Below are positions 11,601 through 20,053 of a stretch of 64,000 nt of DNA, piece after piece. The stretch comes from Isotricha intestinalis (Eukaryota > Ciliophora > Litostomatea > Vestibuliferida > Isotrichidae): contig JAJJLU010000004.1 of assembly GCA_023807065.1 (NCBI GenBank), positions 20,049 through 84,048 on the forward strand. Reading direction: 5' to 3'. Every line of letters starts with the position of its first letter. Within the stretch, counting starts at the first letter, position 1. A program made the translations under genes and the position numbers. The notes under the pieces are model-generated. The model was not told the DNA's origin and ran no database searches. It saw only the letters and a list, made by a program, of their open reading frames with translations.

Positions 11601-12132
11601 ATTAGAAGAAAAAGAGAAAATAATAAAAAAATTAAATGAAAAAAATAAAAAATGGGAAGAAGATTTTTCTAATCATATTAAAGAAATAAATAATTTAAAA
11701 AATTATATATCCCAATTAGAAGAAGGAATTGGGTCTATTGAAAAAATGGAAGAATTAAGAAATAATTTAGAAGATAAAGAAGAAATTATAATAAATTTAT
11801 CTGCTCAAATAAATGAATATAAATCAAAATGTGATTTAATTCTAAATAATATATCTAATGAAGATAAAGATAAAAAAATAGAAATTTTAATCAATGAAAT
11901 TAAAGCTTTAAGAAAACAAATTTTAAGTTTAATTTCTTTTAATGGAAGAATTGAAAATTATAATGAATTTATTAATGTGATTAATTTAATTAAAAATAAT
12001 TTTAATGAATATATTGAAAATAATGATGAATTAAAAGATGCTTTTCAAAAATTAGATAATCTAATTGATTTATATTCAATTAATGATAATATTGCTAAAA
12101 TAAAACTTTTAAGAGAAATTTCCAAAGAATAA
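5605..12132 (+). CDS. Giant coiled-coil protein (2175 aa)
   Basis: The largest gene in the window. Residues 1 to about 100 are Ser/Asn-rich and probably disordered. From about 110 to 2100 the sequence is nearly unbroken Leu/Lys/Glu/Asn heptads with a loose recurring pattern of the type Y..L..EN..LK.I, as in the middle around residues 930-1010. An interruption near residues 1715-1850 is rich in Asn and aromatic residues and could be a hinge. No globular domain, membrane span or zinc site is visible. Proteins of this form act as golgins, centrosomal or basal-body scaffolds, or filament components; the sequence does not decide which. The ATG at 5605 follows an A/T-rich leader, and no in-frame upstream extension is evident. 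It is followed on the same strand after about 100 bases by a phosphodiesterase gene. Confidence 0.9.
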   Translation: MNSVPHSKSALRTYTTIKLHKSIQSNTSFLNNDINRYEDLIKKARATINKFQNNSKSISKEKQLNTSPFSNLERKSSNYSLIVSSQRESRDDIKTEYSNLSNFGIENYYKNLINQLKSDLNIQNEKMRNLENINKQNEINLSDNERERGRLEDKVKNLEKKLNETKILYEDLKEEKKNLENNYEQLRFNYKNDLKNKEEEEILSKENEMIKSELNKFIKENINLKISVKNLKQEIGNDSNEVIINLKKEIEKLNSQLESKEEKIKKLEKENLKKKSDLTNLSNEDIMLLVNEEKQKYKTLKEEYDLFKEENKSNENKCLTENNLSNNNLIDKNKYYELQKNYSNLLLENQGLKKIKDEYQNLINENNKIQKLKNQKNEKEKETIQKLRNEYDDLFKENISLKEYKTKYEKNLLEIENLKLKEKEYEEIKKENLNLKEIEKKINIISKENEELMKINKENEKEKNELIELKNKYVKLNENYTQVQNSFNDLIKVNENLKETQTKFNEVLKENQNLEKIKENYNIILKENEELKEIKLNYEKLTEENNKLKENFDNYIKENNKEIFENENKEIKKKLEELIKENKKKNDNILSLQNSLNKIEKEKINIQQEKEKLIKDKEEYMNLNSELKNQSLKQSKNSQEMIKKWEENYSNLNKENEYLKSKQINYNDLLQQVEKLKNIEKENLELINEKETYQKLRDDYILLTKEKDNSNKNYIQKIKDLNDCLNKEKIKCEQYYNNNKELNMEKLKLKDIENKYLELNKENEKLKEFQNKFLTLSSENDALKLIQEKYNILNLDNDNLKNQFQKINKENIQLKENITLLNKDKTINDDKINEIKKINNNLLNENENYKEYEKKYINLNKEYLVLKQDLENIINEKVEIQNNFNSHLQKINILKDQINRLKSDNEELNKLKEKYINLIQDYNKLKEIQGKYNALIVENNTIKEYQDKLISENNILKDIQEKFNNLNSENNSLKAIEEQYKLLIKENSELKENIASNIKEINKYKKNLEIYNQNVNNIKEEKESLNKEIILLNENKDKLIEENNMLKNSILDFQKGENLSKENIEKINQENIKLKENNEQMKNENSNLKININSLNQELSLIKEKQDILIEENSHLNDYKEKYEKEQISFKEEEEKNKLLNQQINSLKEMKEKTLFLAKESSEKYNLCLKDIESLKIYRGKFIEISAEYKGINDRYNNLIKDNEELLVKYKNLVNENNINKDNYDIIFRELESVKNNNKNLLLENNDFKDKYNKLNDDYSKIIQDLKKIKIENDLFKKEKEELNQDLNNIIENNKKLKEKNLILENNNKDLQELLENLELENKKNQKEINLNKTQNEKLEVSINKNQKENIELQSKINKQNQLIDKLNLDIFQIKKDSDKLKDTIKKQQRENEKLKKNLDILIDEKNNEIQEKNEIQNELLLSKEFISNKEKEIEELQFQINNYEKEIRDLKKSIDKLNKEKEIINNNLTLSKKEKEKFQKNILSLREEKADLLSNIDKINNEKNSYLDKINLLNESKQELENHIKLLNSQLSNNNNDNNKIIEEYSNKYTKIQSENELMKEQILNHENEKEKIKINLEKIKKENENNILLLNEKKEELKEKKMNLLLKEKELEEIKEILSEKENELDKMNNNLIKKEKEINQFIKKEEEYKNLLIEKEKENEEIYENLKKEGEENDALAEDLNNANDEINKLKEIINEFEEQNKRNITNKNNNFVKEQNIYFNDNENQEFKNNNINLKNNIEVKEKEILNSKNKFENKEKEKNITYSIENNQYIQIFPNHKIQNQKIINQIIPIEKLTIIQSNNNNNNINNNIDINLVKNLELELAKLKEQNEGYKKQIITLNNMVKSFRSISGFSVDENEEKSNDEKLNSLTKEIEKLNITISEDKEQFAILLSQINNEKSNSNRLKEENNKLLEEINILKNNKERKSAPNEDYLLKKTFNILNEENLALKEELDKIKFERERLKTESSEDNNCNHNIYNYNNIILNNENNENLKNKLEEKEKIIKKLNEKNKKWEEDFSNHIKEINNLKNYISQLEEGIGSIEKMEELRNNLEDKEEIIINLSAQINEYKSKCDLILNNISNEDKDKKIEILINEIKALRKQILSLISFNGRIENYNEFINVINLIKNNFNEYIENNDELKDAFQKLDNLIDLYSINDNIAKIKLLREISKE

Positions 12133-12235
12133 AAATTTTCTTATAAGTTTTATTTAAATATTATTATTATTTTTTAAATAAAATTATTATATTTATAATA
12201 ATTTATGAAAATTATTGAAAAAAAAACAAAAAAAA

Positions 12236-13933
12236 ATGAATCCACAAAAAAAAATAAAAGAAATAAAGGAGAAAGCAAAAAGAATAAAAGAATCAACAAA
12301 GAAATTAAGAATATCAGATTTACTTCCAAATATAAAAATTCATAAACATTATTTTATAGAATCAGATTTATATATAAAAGAATTAGTGAAGAGAAAAAAA
12401 GAAGAAAAGACAAAAGAATTAAAAAAAGTTTTAACAAAAAGTGAAAATATAATAACTAAATTAAGAAAATTAAAAGAAAAAGCAATAAAATCAAATGATA
12501 ATATAACATCACAAGATATAGATTGGATAATATCAAAAATAAATGATCAAAATTTATATGATATAGATACAAATGAATTTCATTTAACAATTAATGATGA
12601 AACTAATCATAATGGTATAGAATATTTAAAATTATATTCTCAAATTGAAAATCAAAATTTAGTTAAAAAAGCTTTTGAAAAAACAAGAAAAAGAAATTTA
12701 ATTAATGAAACAATTAAAATGAATATGCAAAGAAAAAGTACTTTGGTTCCTTCTTCAATAAAAGTTTTAAATAAATATGATATGAATAATAAAAAAAATA
12801 TAAATAATGAAAAAATAAATGAAGATAATTTAGTTTCTAATAATTTAATTCATAATCAAATGGCTTTAATTGATAGTATTCAATTTGATATATTTTCCCT
12901 TTATGATATGGAAAAAGAAAAAACAACATTTTTAATAGCAAATGAAATTTTATCAAATTTAGAATTAATTAAATTAGGATTAGTCCCAATTAATATATTA
13001 GAAAATTTCATAAGAAAAGTAATTTCAGGATATGATAATAATAATGTAATATATCATAATGATTTTCATGCTGTTGATGTAATGCAAACTTTATATACAA
13101 TATTAATTAATGGTAAAATTATGGAAAAAATGAAATTAACTTCAATAGATTATTTTTCAATATTAATAAGTGCTTTATGTCATGATTTACATCATACAGG
13201 ACAAAATAATACATATCATATAAATGCAAGAACAAAAATTGCAATTAGATATAATGATATTAGTGTTTTAGAAAATTATCATATTTGTTCTTCTTTTAAA
13301 ATTTTAAGTAAAGATGAAACTAATATATTAGTTAATTTTAAAGATGAAGAATATAGAATTTTTAGAAAAATTATGATTCAAGGTATTTTATCAACTGATA
13401 TGGCAAATCATCAAAAAATTTTATCAAATGTAAAAGCAAAAATAAGTGAATTTGAAATTAAAAATGGATTGAATTTTAATAAAATATTTATAGATGAAAA
13501 TAAATTAATTGATAATCAACAAATAATGTTAAATATGTTTTTACATTGTTCAGATATATCTAATCCAGCAAAACCAAATAGAATAAGTTTAATTTGGACT
13601 CAAAAAGTTTATGCTGAATTTTTTAAACAAGGAGATTTAGAAAAAGAAAAAGGATTGAATGTGTCTTTGTTATGTGATAGAGATACTACTGATATAAATA
13701 AAGCTATGATAGGTTTTATAAATTTTGTTGTTAAACCTACTTTTGAAATTCTTGTAAATATTATTCCTGAATGTAATGGTTATTTATATAATATTAAACA
13801 TAATTTAATTTTTTATGAAAATACTTCTTTGAAAGAAGAAGAAAAAAAAAATAATATTATTGAAGATAATTCGAGTGATTTTAGTGATAGTAATAATTCT
13901 TCTTTTATGAAACAACAAGATAATGAAGAATAA
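12236..13933 (+). CDS. PDE1-like class I cyclic nucleotide phosphodiesterase with substituted substrate glutamine
   Basis: The first ATG of this frame is at 12236, giving 565 residues; a longer reading beginning at TTG 12215 is unsupported. The N-terminal 120 residues are a basic helical region sharing a loose pattern with the start of the second phosphodiesterase at 37520. The catalytic PDEase_I domain spans about residues 225-535. It keeps the metal-site motifs YHNDFHAVDV (near 275), HDLHHTGQNN (near 315), the YND.SVLEN segment and HCSDISNPAK (near 438), as well as EFFKQGDLE. These most resemble PDE1. The glutamine that contacts the purine in this family (consensus SQ[VI]GFI) is replaced by Met491 in AMIGFINFVVKPTF. 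Hydrolysis of cAMP or cGMP may thus be altered or lost although the metal ligands remain. The C-terminal tail is acidic and Ser-rich. Confidence 0.92.
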   Translation: MNPQKKIKEIKEKAKRIKESTKKLRISDLLPNIKIHKHYFIESDLYIKELVKRKKEEKTKELKKVLTKSENIITKLRKLKEKAIKSNDNITSQDIDWIISKINDQNLYDIDTNEFHLTINDETNHNGIEYLKLYSQIENQNLVKKAFEKTRKRNLINETIKMNMQRKSTLVPSSIKVLNKYDMNNKKNINNEKINEDNLVSNNLIHNQMALIDSIQFDIFSLYDMEKEKTTFLIANEILSNLELIKLGLVPINILENFIRKVISGYDNNNVIYHNDFHAVDVMQTLYTILINGKIMEKMKLTSIDYFSILISALCHDLHHTGQNNTYHINARTKIAIRYNDISVLENYHICSSFKILSKDETNILVNFKDEEYRIFRKIMIQGILSTDMANHQKILSNVKAKISEFEIKNGLNFNKIFIDENKLIDNQQIMLNMFLHCSDISNPAKPNRISLIWTQKVYAEFFKQGDLEKEKGLNVSLLCDRDTTDINKAMIGFINFVVKPTFEILVNIIPECNGYLYNIKHNLIFYENTSLKEEEKKNNIIEDNSSDFSDSNNSSFMKQQDNEE

Positions 13934-14104
13934 AAATTTTGGTTTTTATTAGGACCCCAAATTTTTTGTTGATTTTTTTCTATTTTACTATTTTATTTTA
14001 TTTTAAGTTTAATGTTATTTTTTGGAAAACTAAATATTTGATTTATTTTTTATTGAATATATTTTTTTAATTTCTTAAAAAATAAATCAATAACATTAAT
14101 TAAT

Positions 14105-15742
14105 ATGGAAAATCAAAATGCTCTTTTACCAGAGCAAATTCCAATAAAATCAAATTTATATGAAAAGTTAAAAAAACTAAACAAGAAAAATAATGCATTT
14201 GAAGAAATAATAAAACACTATCAAAAATTAATGGAAAAATATAATAATATAAGGCAAATATCAGATAATAAAGGATTTTCAAGAGAATATTCGTTCAATA
14301 ATATAGGAAATACAAATAATATGAGTCAATCTGATTTAATAAAAAATTTAAGATTAACCGAAAATGAATTAAAGAAATATAAAGAATCAAATCAATCAAA
14401 TTTAGAAAATTTAAGTCAAAGATTAAATGAAGTTTTAGAATTAAAAAAAAAAATTGAAATTTATGACAAAGAAATTTCTCAAATAAAACCAAAATGTGAA
14501 TTTTTAGAAGCTCAAAATGTACAATTAAAAACAGAAAAAAGCAATTTAGAAGCATTAGTAATAAAACAAAAAAACCAAATTGTAGAGATGACTTTAAATC
14601 AAAATGATTTTGAAAATGAAAAAAATAGATTAAATCAAAAAAATAATTTATTAGAAGAGGAAAATAAGGTATTAAAAGAAAAATTATCAAAATTAAAAGA
14701 AGAATTATTATTAAAATTAAATGAATATAATGATTTAATAGAAAGTTCAAAACAAAAAAGAAAAATAGCAGATATATATTTTTCAGAAACATTAAATGAA
14801 TATGAAAAAAAAGAAAATAACAAATTATATAATATAGTTGAAAAAACAAAAATTCCAAATAAATTAAAATTTTCATATAAGCCAAATTCCAAAAAAATAA
14901 CTTCTTTAAATTTTACAAATTCAGGTTCTAATTTTATGATAAGTTCAGATAATTTAATTAAATATTATGATGCTTCAAAAAATAATGAAATATCAATTTT
15001 TCCTTTTTTCAATAGTGAAATAATAGATTCTTGTTTTGATTATTCTGAAAAATGCATTTTTGCTTGTTCGGATAAAATAGTTAAATTATTTAATATTAAA
15101 AATAATAAATTTATATATGATTTTAAAGGTCATAATGATGAAATAACATGTATAAAAAGTTTAATAAATCAAGATAAAGGAATAACAGGGAGTAAAGATA
15201 GAACAATTAAAGAATGGGATTTTAAAACTGGGAAATTAATTAATAGTATTAATTGTAAAAATCCTTGTAATTGTATTAATATTATAAATAAAAATAATAA
15301 TTTTCTAAGTGGTCATTCAAATGGATTAATTCACTTATGGAATATTAATAATAAAAATTCTGAAAAAACGTTTGATGGTAATGATATTATTTTAAATATT
15401 GAAACTTTTAAAAAAGATAATCAATTTTTAATTATAAATTCTTCATCTGAAATTAAATTATTTGATTTGAGAAAAGAAACTAAACCTGTTTATACTATTG
15501 ATAATAAGGTTATTAAGGAATTTTGTAATAGTAATATTTCTGTTTCTGATAATATGAAATTTTTCACAGTTGGAAGTCAATTAGGAAATATTTTTATATT
15601 TAATTTAGATAATGGAGAGATTATTAATTGTATTGAAAATAAAATTAAAAATCCTATTACTAAAATTAAATGGAGACCTCATCATTCATATATTTATTCC
15701 GGTGATAGTGAAGGAAATTTATCTATTTGGGTTGATAATTAA
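14105..15742 (+). CDS. atg16: Autophagy protein Atg16-like (coiled coil plus WD40)
   Basis: 545 residues with the Atg16 layout. An N-terminal helix around residues 18-42 (KLNKKNNAFEEIIKHYQKL) closely matches the Atg5-binding helix of Atg16L1, including the FEEII core. A coiled coil covers about residues 75-235 and serves for dimerisation in the family. The C-terminal half, about 255-545, is a seven-bladed WD40 propeller with blades such as KGHNDEITCIKSL followed by GITGSKDRTIKEWDF. Atg16 joins Atg5-Atg12 to direct lipidation of Atg8 on autophagic membranes. The WD40 domain is present in animal and many protist versions but absent in yeast. It lies in the same direction as the phosphodiesterase gene upstream, about 170 bases away. 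Function is inferred from architecture and the FEEII helix. Confidence 0.82.
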   Translation: MENQNALLPEQIPIKSNLYEKLKKLNKKNNAFEEIIKHYQKLMEKYNNIRQISDNKGFSREYSFNNIGNTNNMSQSDLIKNLRLTENELKKYKESNQSNLENLSQRLNEVLELKKKIEIYDKEISQIKPKCEFLEAQNVQLKTEKSNLEALVIKQKNQIVEMTLNQNDFENEKNRLNQKNNLLEEENKVLKEKLSKLKEELLLKLNEYNDLIESSKQKRKIADIYFSETLNEYEKKENNKLYNIVEKTKIPNKLKFSYKPNSKKITSLNFTNSGSNFMISSDNLIKYYDASKNNEISIFPFFNSEIIDSCFDYSEKCIFACSDKIVKLFNIKNNKFIYDFKGHNDEITCIKSLINQDKGITGSKDRTIKEWDFKTGKLINSINCKNPCNCINIINKNNNFLSGHSNGLIHLWNINNKNSEKTFDGNDIILNIETFKKDNQFLIINSSSEIKLFDLRKETKPVYTIDNKVIKEFCNSNISVSDNMKFFTVGSQLGNIFIFNLDNGEIINCIENKIKNPITKIKWRPHHSYIYSGDSEGNLSIWVDN

Positions 15743-15920
15743 AATATTAATTAAATTGAGTAAATAATATATTTAAATTCATTAAAAATTAAATTCTAAT
15801 ATAAAAAGCAATAATTAAAATAATAATATAAAGAAATAAAAATAAAAAAATCTTACAATGAAAATTAATAAAATAAATAATAAAAAGTAAAAATTTTCAA
15901 AAAAATAAATTTTTATTTAT

Positions 15921-17159
15921 TTACTTAACAATATTTTGACTGTTTCTAACTTTTCTCAAATAATCTAATAAAGTTAAACATTGATTAGTTTCCATAGTTT
16001 GATAGAAATTTAAAGATTTATTTCTACAAGGAGGACAATGTGAAAAATAAGGACCCCAAAATTTAATACTATTTAATCTTTCATTAATTTTAGGATTTGT
16101 AATAATTACTTTTTCATTAAATTTTGCAGTTGTTGAATGTAAAAATGGACTTTCAAAATTATTTTCTGTTTTAATTTGATATGGCTTATTTCTATACATT
16201 ATATTATCTTTTAATGGTAACATATTATTAAACAATGTTGTCTTAAAAACTTCTTTTTTTTCTTGTTCTGAATTTTTTTTTTTTTTATTTGTTTTTTCAC
16301 TTTTTAAACTTTCATTTGAAATTGAATTTTTTGTTTCTTGTAATTCTTTTGTATTTGATTTTGAAATTTCAATGTTTTCATTATTATTATTTTTATTTGA
16401 AGTTTTATTCTCTAAATTTCCAGTAATGAAATTATTATGATGATGTAAAATATCATTTTCATTTTCTTCTTCTTTTTTTTCTTTTTTAATAAATTTTTCT
16501 TCTTCTAATAAAAAATCATTTAAACCATGAATTAAAGTTGGTTCTTTTCTTACTATTATTGAAGGTAATAATATTGGATATTTTTTATCATATTCTTCTA
16601 AAATATAATTTACTTCTCCTTTTTCTTTATTTTTATTTATAAAAGCAAGTAAAGGATTACTTTTTTTTTTACTTTCATTTTTTGAATTTATTTTTCTGAA
16701 AGCTTTAATTAAAAAATTTTTGTCTTGAAAATCTTCAATTTTTTCTAATTTATATTTATTTTTAAAATCATATGATTTTTTTAAAATACTGTTTTTATTA
16801 TTATTATTATAAATATTTTCATTTTCTAATTCATTTCCTTTTCCTAAATAAGAAACAAAAAATTTATCTTTATCCATTGTTTTATATAATTCACTATAAT
16901 AATTTTCTTTTGTTGTCCAAGTATCAGGAATTTTTATATTTGTATAAACCGATTCTTTAAATGAATTTGATTTTGATTTTTCTAATTTTGATATATCTGC
17001 TTTTATTTTATCATGAAATACTAATAATTCATCATAGAAACCTTGATTTATTTTTTCAAAATTTACATTTCTATGTGAATCATTTTCACTTTTTTTTTGA
17101 TCTATATTAAAAGCATAAAATTTCTCTGCACGTTTTCTTCTTTCAAATATAGTAGCCAT
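15921..17159 (-). CDS. Hypothetical protein with conserved-looking C-terminal motif (412 aa)
   Basis: Not recognised. The N terminus is basic (MATIFERRKRAEKFYAF), the central region from about 190 to 330 is low-complexity Lys/Glu/Asn, and the last 60 residues look globular and well constrained, with WGPYFSHCPPCRNKSLNFY followed by MetGlu and a helix ending in YLRKVR. The CPPC could form a disulfide or a metal site. There is no signal peptide or membrane segment. The ATG is divergent from the Rtf2 gene with 144 bases between them. Composition resembles axonemal or cytoskeletal accessory proteins of protists, but I cannot assign a family. Confidence 0.85.
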   Translation of the reverse strand: MATIFERRKRAEKFYAFNIDQKKSENDSHRNVNFEKINQGFYDELLVFHDKIKADISKLEKSKSNSFKESVYTNIKIPDTWTTKENYYSELYKTMDKDKFFVSYLGKGNELENENIYNNNNKNSILKKSYDFKNKYKLEKIEDFQDKNFLIKAFRKINSKNESKKKSNPLLAFINKNKEKGEVNYILEEYDKKYPILLPSIIVRKEPTLIHGLNDFLLEEEKFIKKEKKEEENENDILHHHNNFITGNLENKTSNKNNNNENIEISKSNTKELQETKNSISNESLKSEKTNKKKKNSEQEKKEVFKTTLFNNMLPLKDNIMYRNKPYQIKTENNFESPFLHSTTAKFNEKVIITNPKINERLNSIKFWGPYFSHCPPCRNKSLNFYQTMETNQCLTLLDYLRKVRNSQNIVK

Positions 17160-17303
17160 AATTTTTTATTTTATAAACAATTAAATATATAATATTTAAG
17201 TTATATTAAAAAACATAAAATTAGTTGAAATAAAAAAACAATAATTAAAAAACAATTTTTTAAAAAATAAAATAACAAAAAAAAAAATAAAAATAATAAA
17301 AAA

Positions 17304-17882
17304 ATGGGAAATGATGGAGGAAGTATTCCAGGAAGACAAGACTTAGTAAAAGTACATAAAAAGAAGAAAAAAACAATAAGTGATTCTTTAATAAAATCCT
17401 CAAAATCAAAATTTTGTAGTTTATCAAAAGATCCTTTAAAAAAGCCAATAGTAGGAGATAAATTAGGTCAATTATATAATAAGAAAAATATAATAGAATG
17501 TTTATTGAATAAATCATTTCCAAAAATATTTAATCATATAACATCATTAAAAGATGTAAAAGAATTAAATTGTAATTTAAGTAAAGATGGTAAAATTGAA
17601 TGTGGAATTTCATTAGAAGAATTTTCTGGTATGAATAAATTTTATTTTTTATGGAGTTGTGGATGTGTTATTTCTAAAAATGCTATTGATAAATTAGGAA
17701 TGAAGGATAAATGCTTAATTTGTAATTGCCCTTTTAAAAATAAAGATTTAATTAGTTTAAATTATACTAATGAAGAAAAAGAAAAAATTCGATTTGAAAT
17801 TATTAAAGAAAAAAAATTAAAAAATAAAAATAAAGAAAATAAAGAAAATGGAAATTTAGGAAAAAAAAGAATTAGAGATTAA
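17304..17882 (+). CDS. rtf2: Replication termination factor 2 (Rtf2) homologue
   Basis: 192 residues beginning with the diagnostic Rtf2 opening MGNDGGSIPGRQDLVK. A first U-box/RING-like half has FCSLSKDPLKKPIVGDKLG and LYNKKNIIECLL, matching the family phrase that ends in RPIVACELGRLYNKDAVIEFLL. The second half has WSCGCVISKNAIDKL and KCLICNCPFKNKDLISL, the partial zinc-binding RING element of Rtf2. Rtf2 is a nuclear factor that acts at stalled replication forks and in some organisms in splicing. The protein is shorter than human RTF2 (about 300 residues) because the C-terminal extension is only a short basic tail. It is divergently arranged with the 412-aa gene. Confidence 0.95.
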   Translation: MGNDGGSIPGRQDLVKVHKKKKKTISDSLIKSSKSKFCSLSKDPLKKPIVGDKLGQLYNKKNIIECLLNKSFPKIFNHITSLKDVKELNCNLSKDGKIECGISLEEFSGMNKFYFLWSCGCVISKNAIDKLGMKDKCLICNCPFKNKDLISLNYTNEEKEKIRFEIIKEKKLKNKNKENKENGNLGKKRIRD

Positions 17883-18088
17883 ATATTCTTATTATGATTT
17901 TATTTTATTGTTAATTTTATAGAAAAATAATTGAATATTTTTTTTAATGTGAATTTATTTTTTTTTTCTAAAAAATTCGAATTTAATAAATAAATATTAT
18001 AAAGTCAATGAAAAAAAATTTTTAATGTTTTTTTTTATTTTTATATCATTATTTTTTATGACACAAAAAACAATTAAATTATTTAATA

Positions 18089-20053
18089 ATGGGAAATATT
18101 ATTTGTTCTGATGTAAAACAAAATATTGTAAAAGATAAGGAAAATTTAGTAGATATAACTAAACTTCCTGAGGATGATGATTTAAATTTTTTAAAAGAAC
18201 AAAAAAAAATTATTTTAATTCAAAGTTTTTTTAGAAAATTTCAAGCAAGAAAACAATATTTATATTTTATTTTTAATAAATATCCTACTCCCCAAAAAAA
18301 TGATGAAGATGTATTAAAAGAGAAAAAAAAAGAAGAAGATAATGATAATATTAAAAAAAAATCTAGTTTAAAATCTAATTCTGGATATAAGAAAAAAAAA
18401 TCAAAAAAAATAAAAAAAGAAAAAAACAAAGAAATAATAAATCCAGAAAATAATAAAGAAAAAGAAAATGAAAAAATAAATGAACAAAAAAAAGAAAAGC
18501 CTATTAATGAAATAATAGAAAACAAAAATGAAAAAGATGAAAAAAAAGAAAAAAATGAAATAAATGAAAAAATAAAAGAAGAAGAAACACCATTACCTCC
18601 TGAAGATAATCAAGATTTAAATATTAAAAATTCAAATATAGAAAAAATTGAAAAACCAAATAATGAAGAAGATGAAAAAGATAATTCCAAAAATGAAAAA
18701 CAACAAATTCCTGAAAATTCTATTAATGAAAAAGAACAAAAATCAAATCCATTATCCTCCATCTCAAAGAAAGACTTATTCTCTATAAATGATCTATCCT
18801 CCTTTCCTACTCCCCACACATTCTTCGCCCCAGAATCACGTCCTGGAAACATAATAGAAAATTTTGATTCAATTCCTCTTCTTCCAGAAGTTCAAAAAGT
18901 AGTTAATTCTTTAGGAGAATTTCTAATAGAAGAAAAAGAATTATTAAAATATATAGAATCATACCCTTATAAATTAAAACATTTTCAAATTGAATATCCT
19001 AATTTAGATAAATATAATGGTTACTTTGGTCCTGAATGGACAAGAGAAGGTTTTGGAATATTAATATATTCAAATGGAAATAAATATGAAGGGATGTTTA
19101 AAAATAATTTAGCAGAAGGAAGAGGACGTCTAATAACATCAGTAGGAGATTATTATGAAGGTGAATTTCAAAAAGATAAAATAATAGGACATGGGAAATA
19201 TGTTTGTCAAAGTGAAATATATATTGGTTATTGGGATAATGGTAAATACAATGGACAAGGAGAATTAATTCAAAATGATGGTTGTAGATATATTGGTCAT
19301 TTTGAAAATGGAATGGAAAATGGATTTGGAAAAACAATTTGGCCTGATACTTCATATTATGAAGGAGATTTTATTAATAATTATTTTGATGGTTTCGGTG
19401 TCTATGTTATGAGAAATGGAAAATGTTATCGTGGACAATGGAAAAATGGGAAAATGGAAGGTATAGGTATTTTTAATTGGCCTGATGGAAAAATTTATAA
19501 AGGCAATTTTTCTAAAGATAAAAAAGAAGGGTTTGGAATGTATATCGAAAGAAATAATAAATATGAAGGACAGTTTCTTAAAGGAAAACAATATGGTATT
19601 GCTAGAGTTATTAATGCAAAAGGTGTCTGTCAAATTGGATTATATAGAAAAGGAGAGAAAAAAAAATGGCTTAATGAAAAAGACTTTAAAGATGATATTG
19701 AAAGAATTGATGAAGAAATGAAAAAGATTGATTTGTTTATTAGAGATAATGAATTTTTTCAAAAGACAAATCATATTGCTGATAAATTGGGAATGAAGGA
19801 TAAGGAAGAGGAAGTTAATGAAACTGAAAAGGAGAAACATAAGGAAAAGGGAAAAGAGATGGAGAAGGAGATGGAGAAGGGGACAGAAAAGGAGAAAAAG
19901 ATTGATGAGAAGGATATGGAAAAGGGTACAGAGAAGGATAAGGGGATAGAGAAAGAGAATGATATAGAGAAGGAGAAGGATATAGAGAAGGAGAAGGAGA
20001 AGGGAAAGGAGAAGAATAAGTCAAAGGAAAAAGTAAAGAAAAAAGTCAAGTAG
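18089..20053 (+). CDS. Lipid-anchored MORN-repeat protein with IQ motif and KE-rich tail (654 aa)
   Basis: The N terminus MGNIIC fits dual acylation, with Gly2 myristoylation and Cys6 palmitoylation. An IQ motif at about residues 34-55 (IILIQSFFRKFQARKQYLY) would bind calmodulin or a centrin. Residues 70-250 are a Lys/Glu-rich linker. About eight to nine MORN repeats occupy residues 310-525, with units of the form YEGMFKNNLAEGRGRLI and YRGQWKNGKMEGIGIFNWPDG. MORN arrays bind membranes or scaffold cortical structures. The last 90 residues are almost pure Lys/Glu/Met/Gly repeats encoded by a purine tract. A small patch at 18755-18855 is richer in C than its surroundings. The stop is TAG. A role as a calcium-responsive cortical scaffold is inference from the domains. 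Confidence 0.9.
   Translation: MGNIICSDVKQNIVKDKENLVDITKLPEDDDLNFLKEQKKIILIQSFFRKFQARKQYLYFIFNKYPTPQKNDEDVLKEKKKEEDNDNIKKKSSLKSNSGYKKKKSKKIKKEKNKEIINPENNKEKENEKINEQKKEKPINEIIENKNEKDEKKEKNEINEKIKEEETPLPPEDNQDLNIKNSNIEKIEKPNNEEDEKDNSKNEKQQIPENSINEKEQKSNPLSSISKKDLFSINDLSSFPTPHTFFAPESRPGNIIENFDSIPLLPEVQKVVNSLGEFLIEEKELLKYIESYPYKLKHFQIEYPNLDKYNGYFGPEWTREGFGILIYSNGNKYEGMFKNNLAEGRGRLITSVGDYYEGEFQKDKIIGHGKYVCQSEIYIGYWDNGKYNGQGELIQNDGCRYIGHFENGMENGFGKTIWPDTSYYEGDFINNYFDGFGVYVMRNGKCYRGQWKNGKMEGIGIFNWPDGKIYKGNFSKDKKEGFGMYIERNNKYEGQFLKGKQYGIARVINAKGVCQIGLYRKGEKKKWLNEKDFKDDIERIDEEMKKIDLFIRDNEFFQKTNHIADKLGMKDKEEEVNETEKEKHKEKGKEMEKEMEKGTEKEKKIDEKDMEKGTEKDKGIEKENDIEKEKDIEKEKEKGKEKNKSKEKVKKKVK

Noticed and set aside
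12215..12235. N-terminal extension of the phosphodiesterase starting at 12215
   Set aside because: The codon there is TTG, with no ATG upstream; the first ATG is at 12236.
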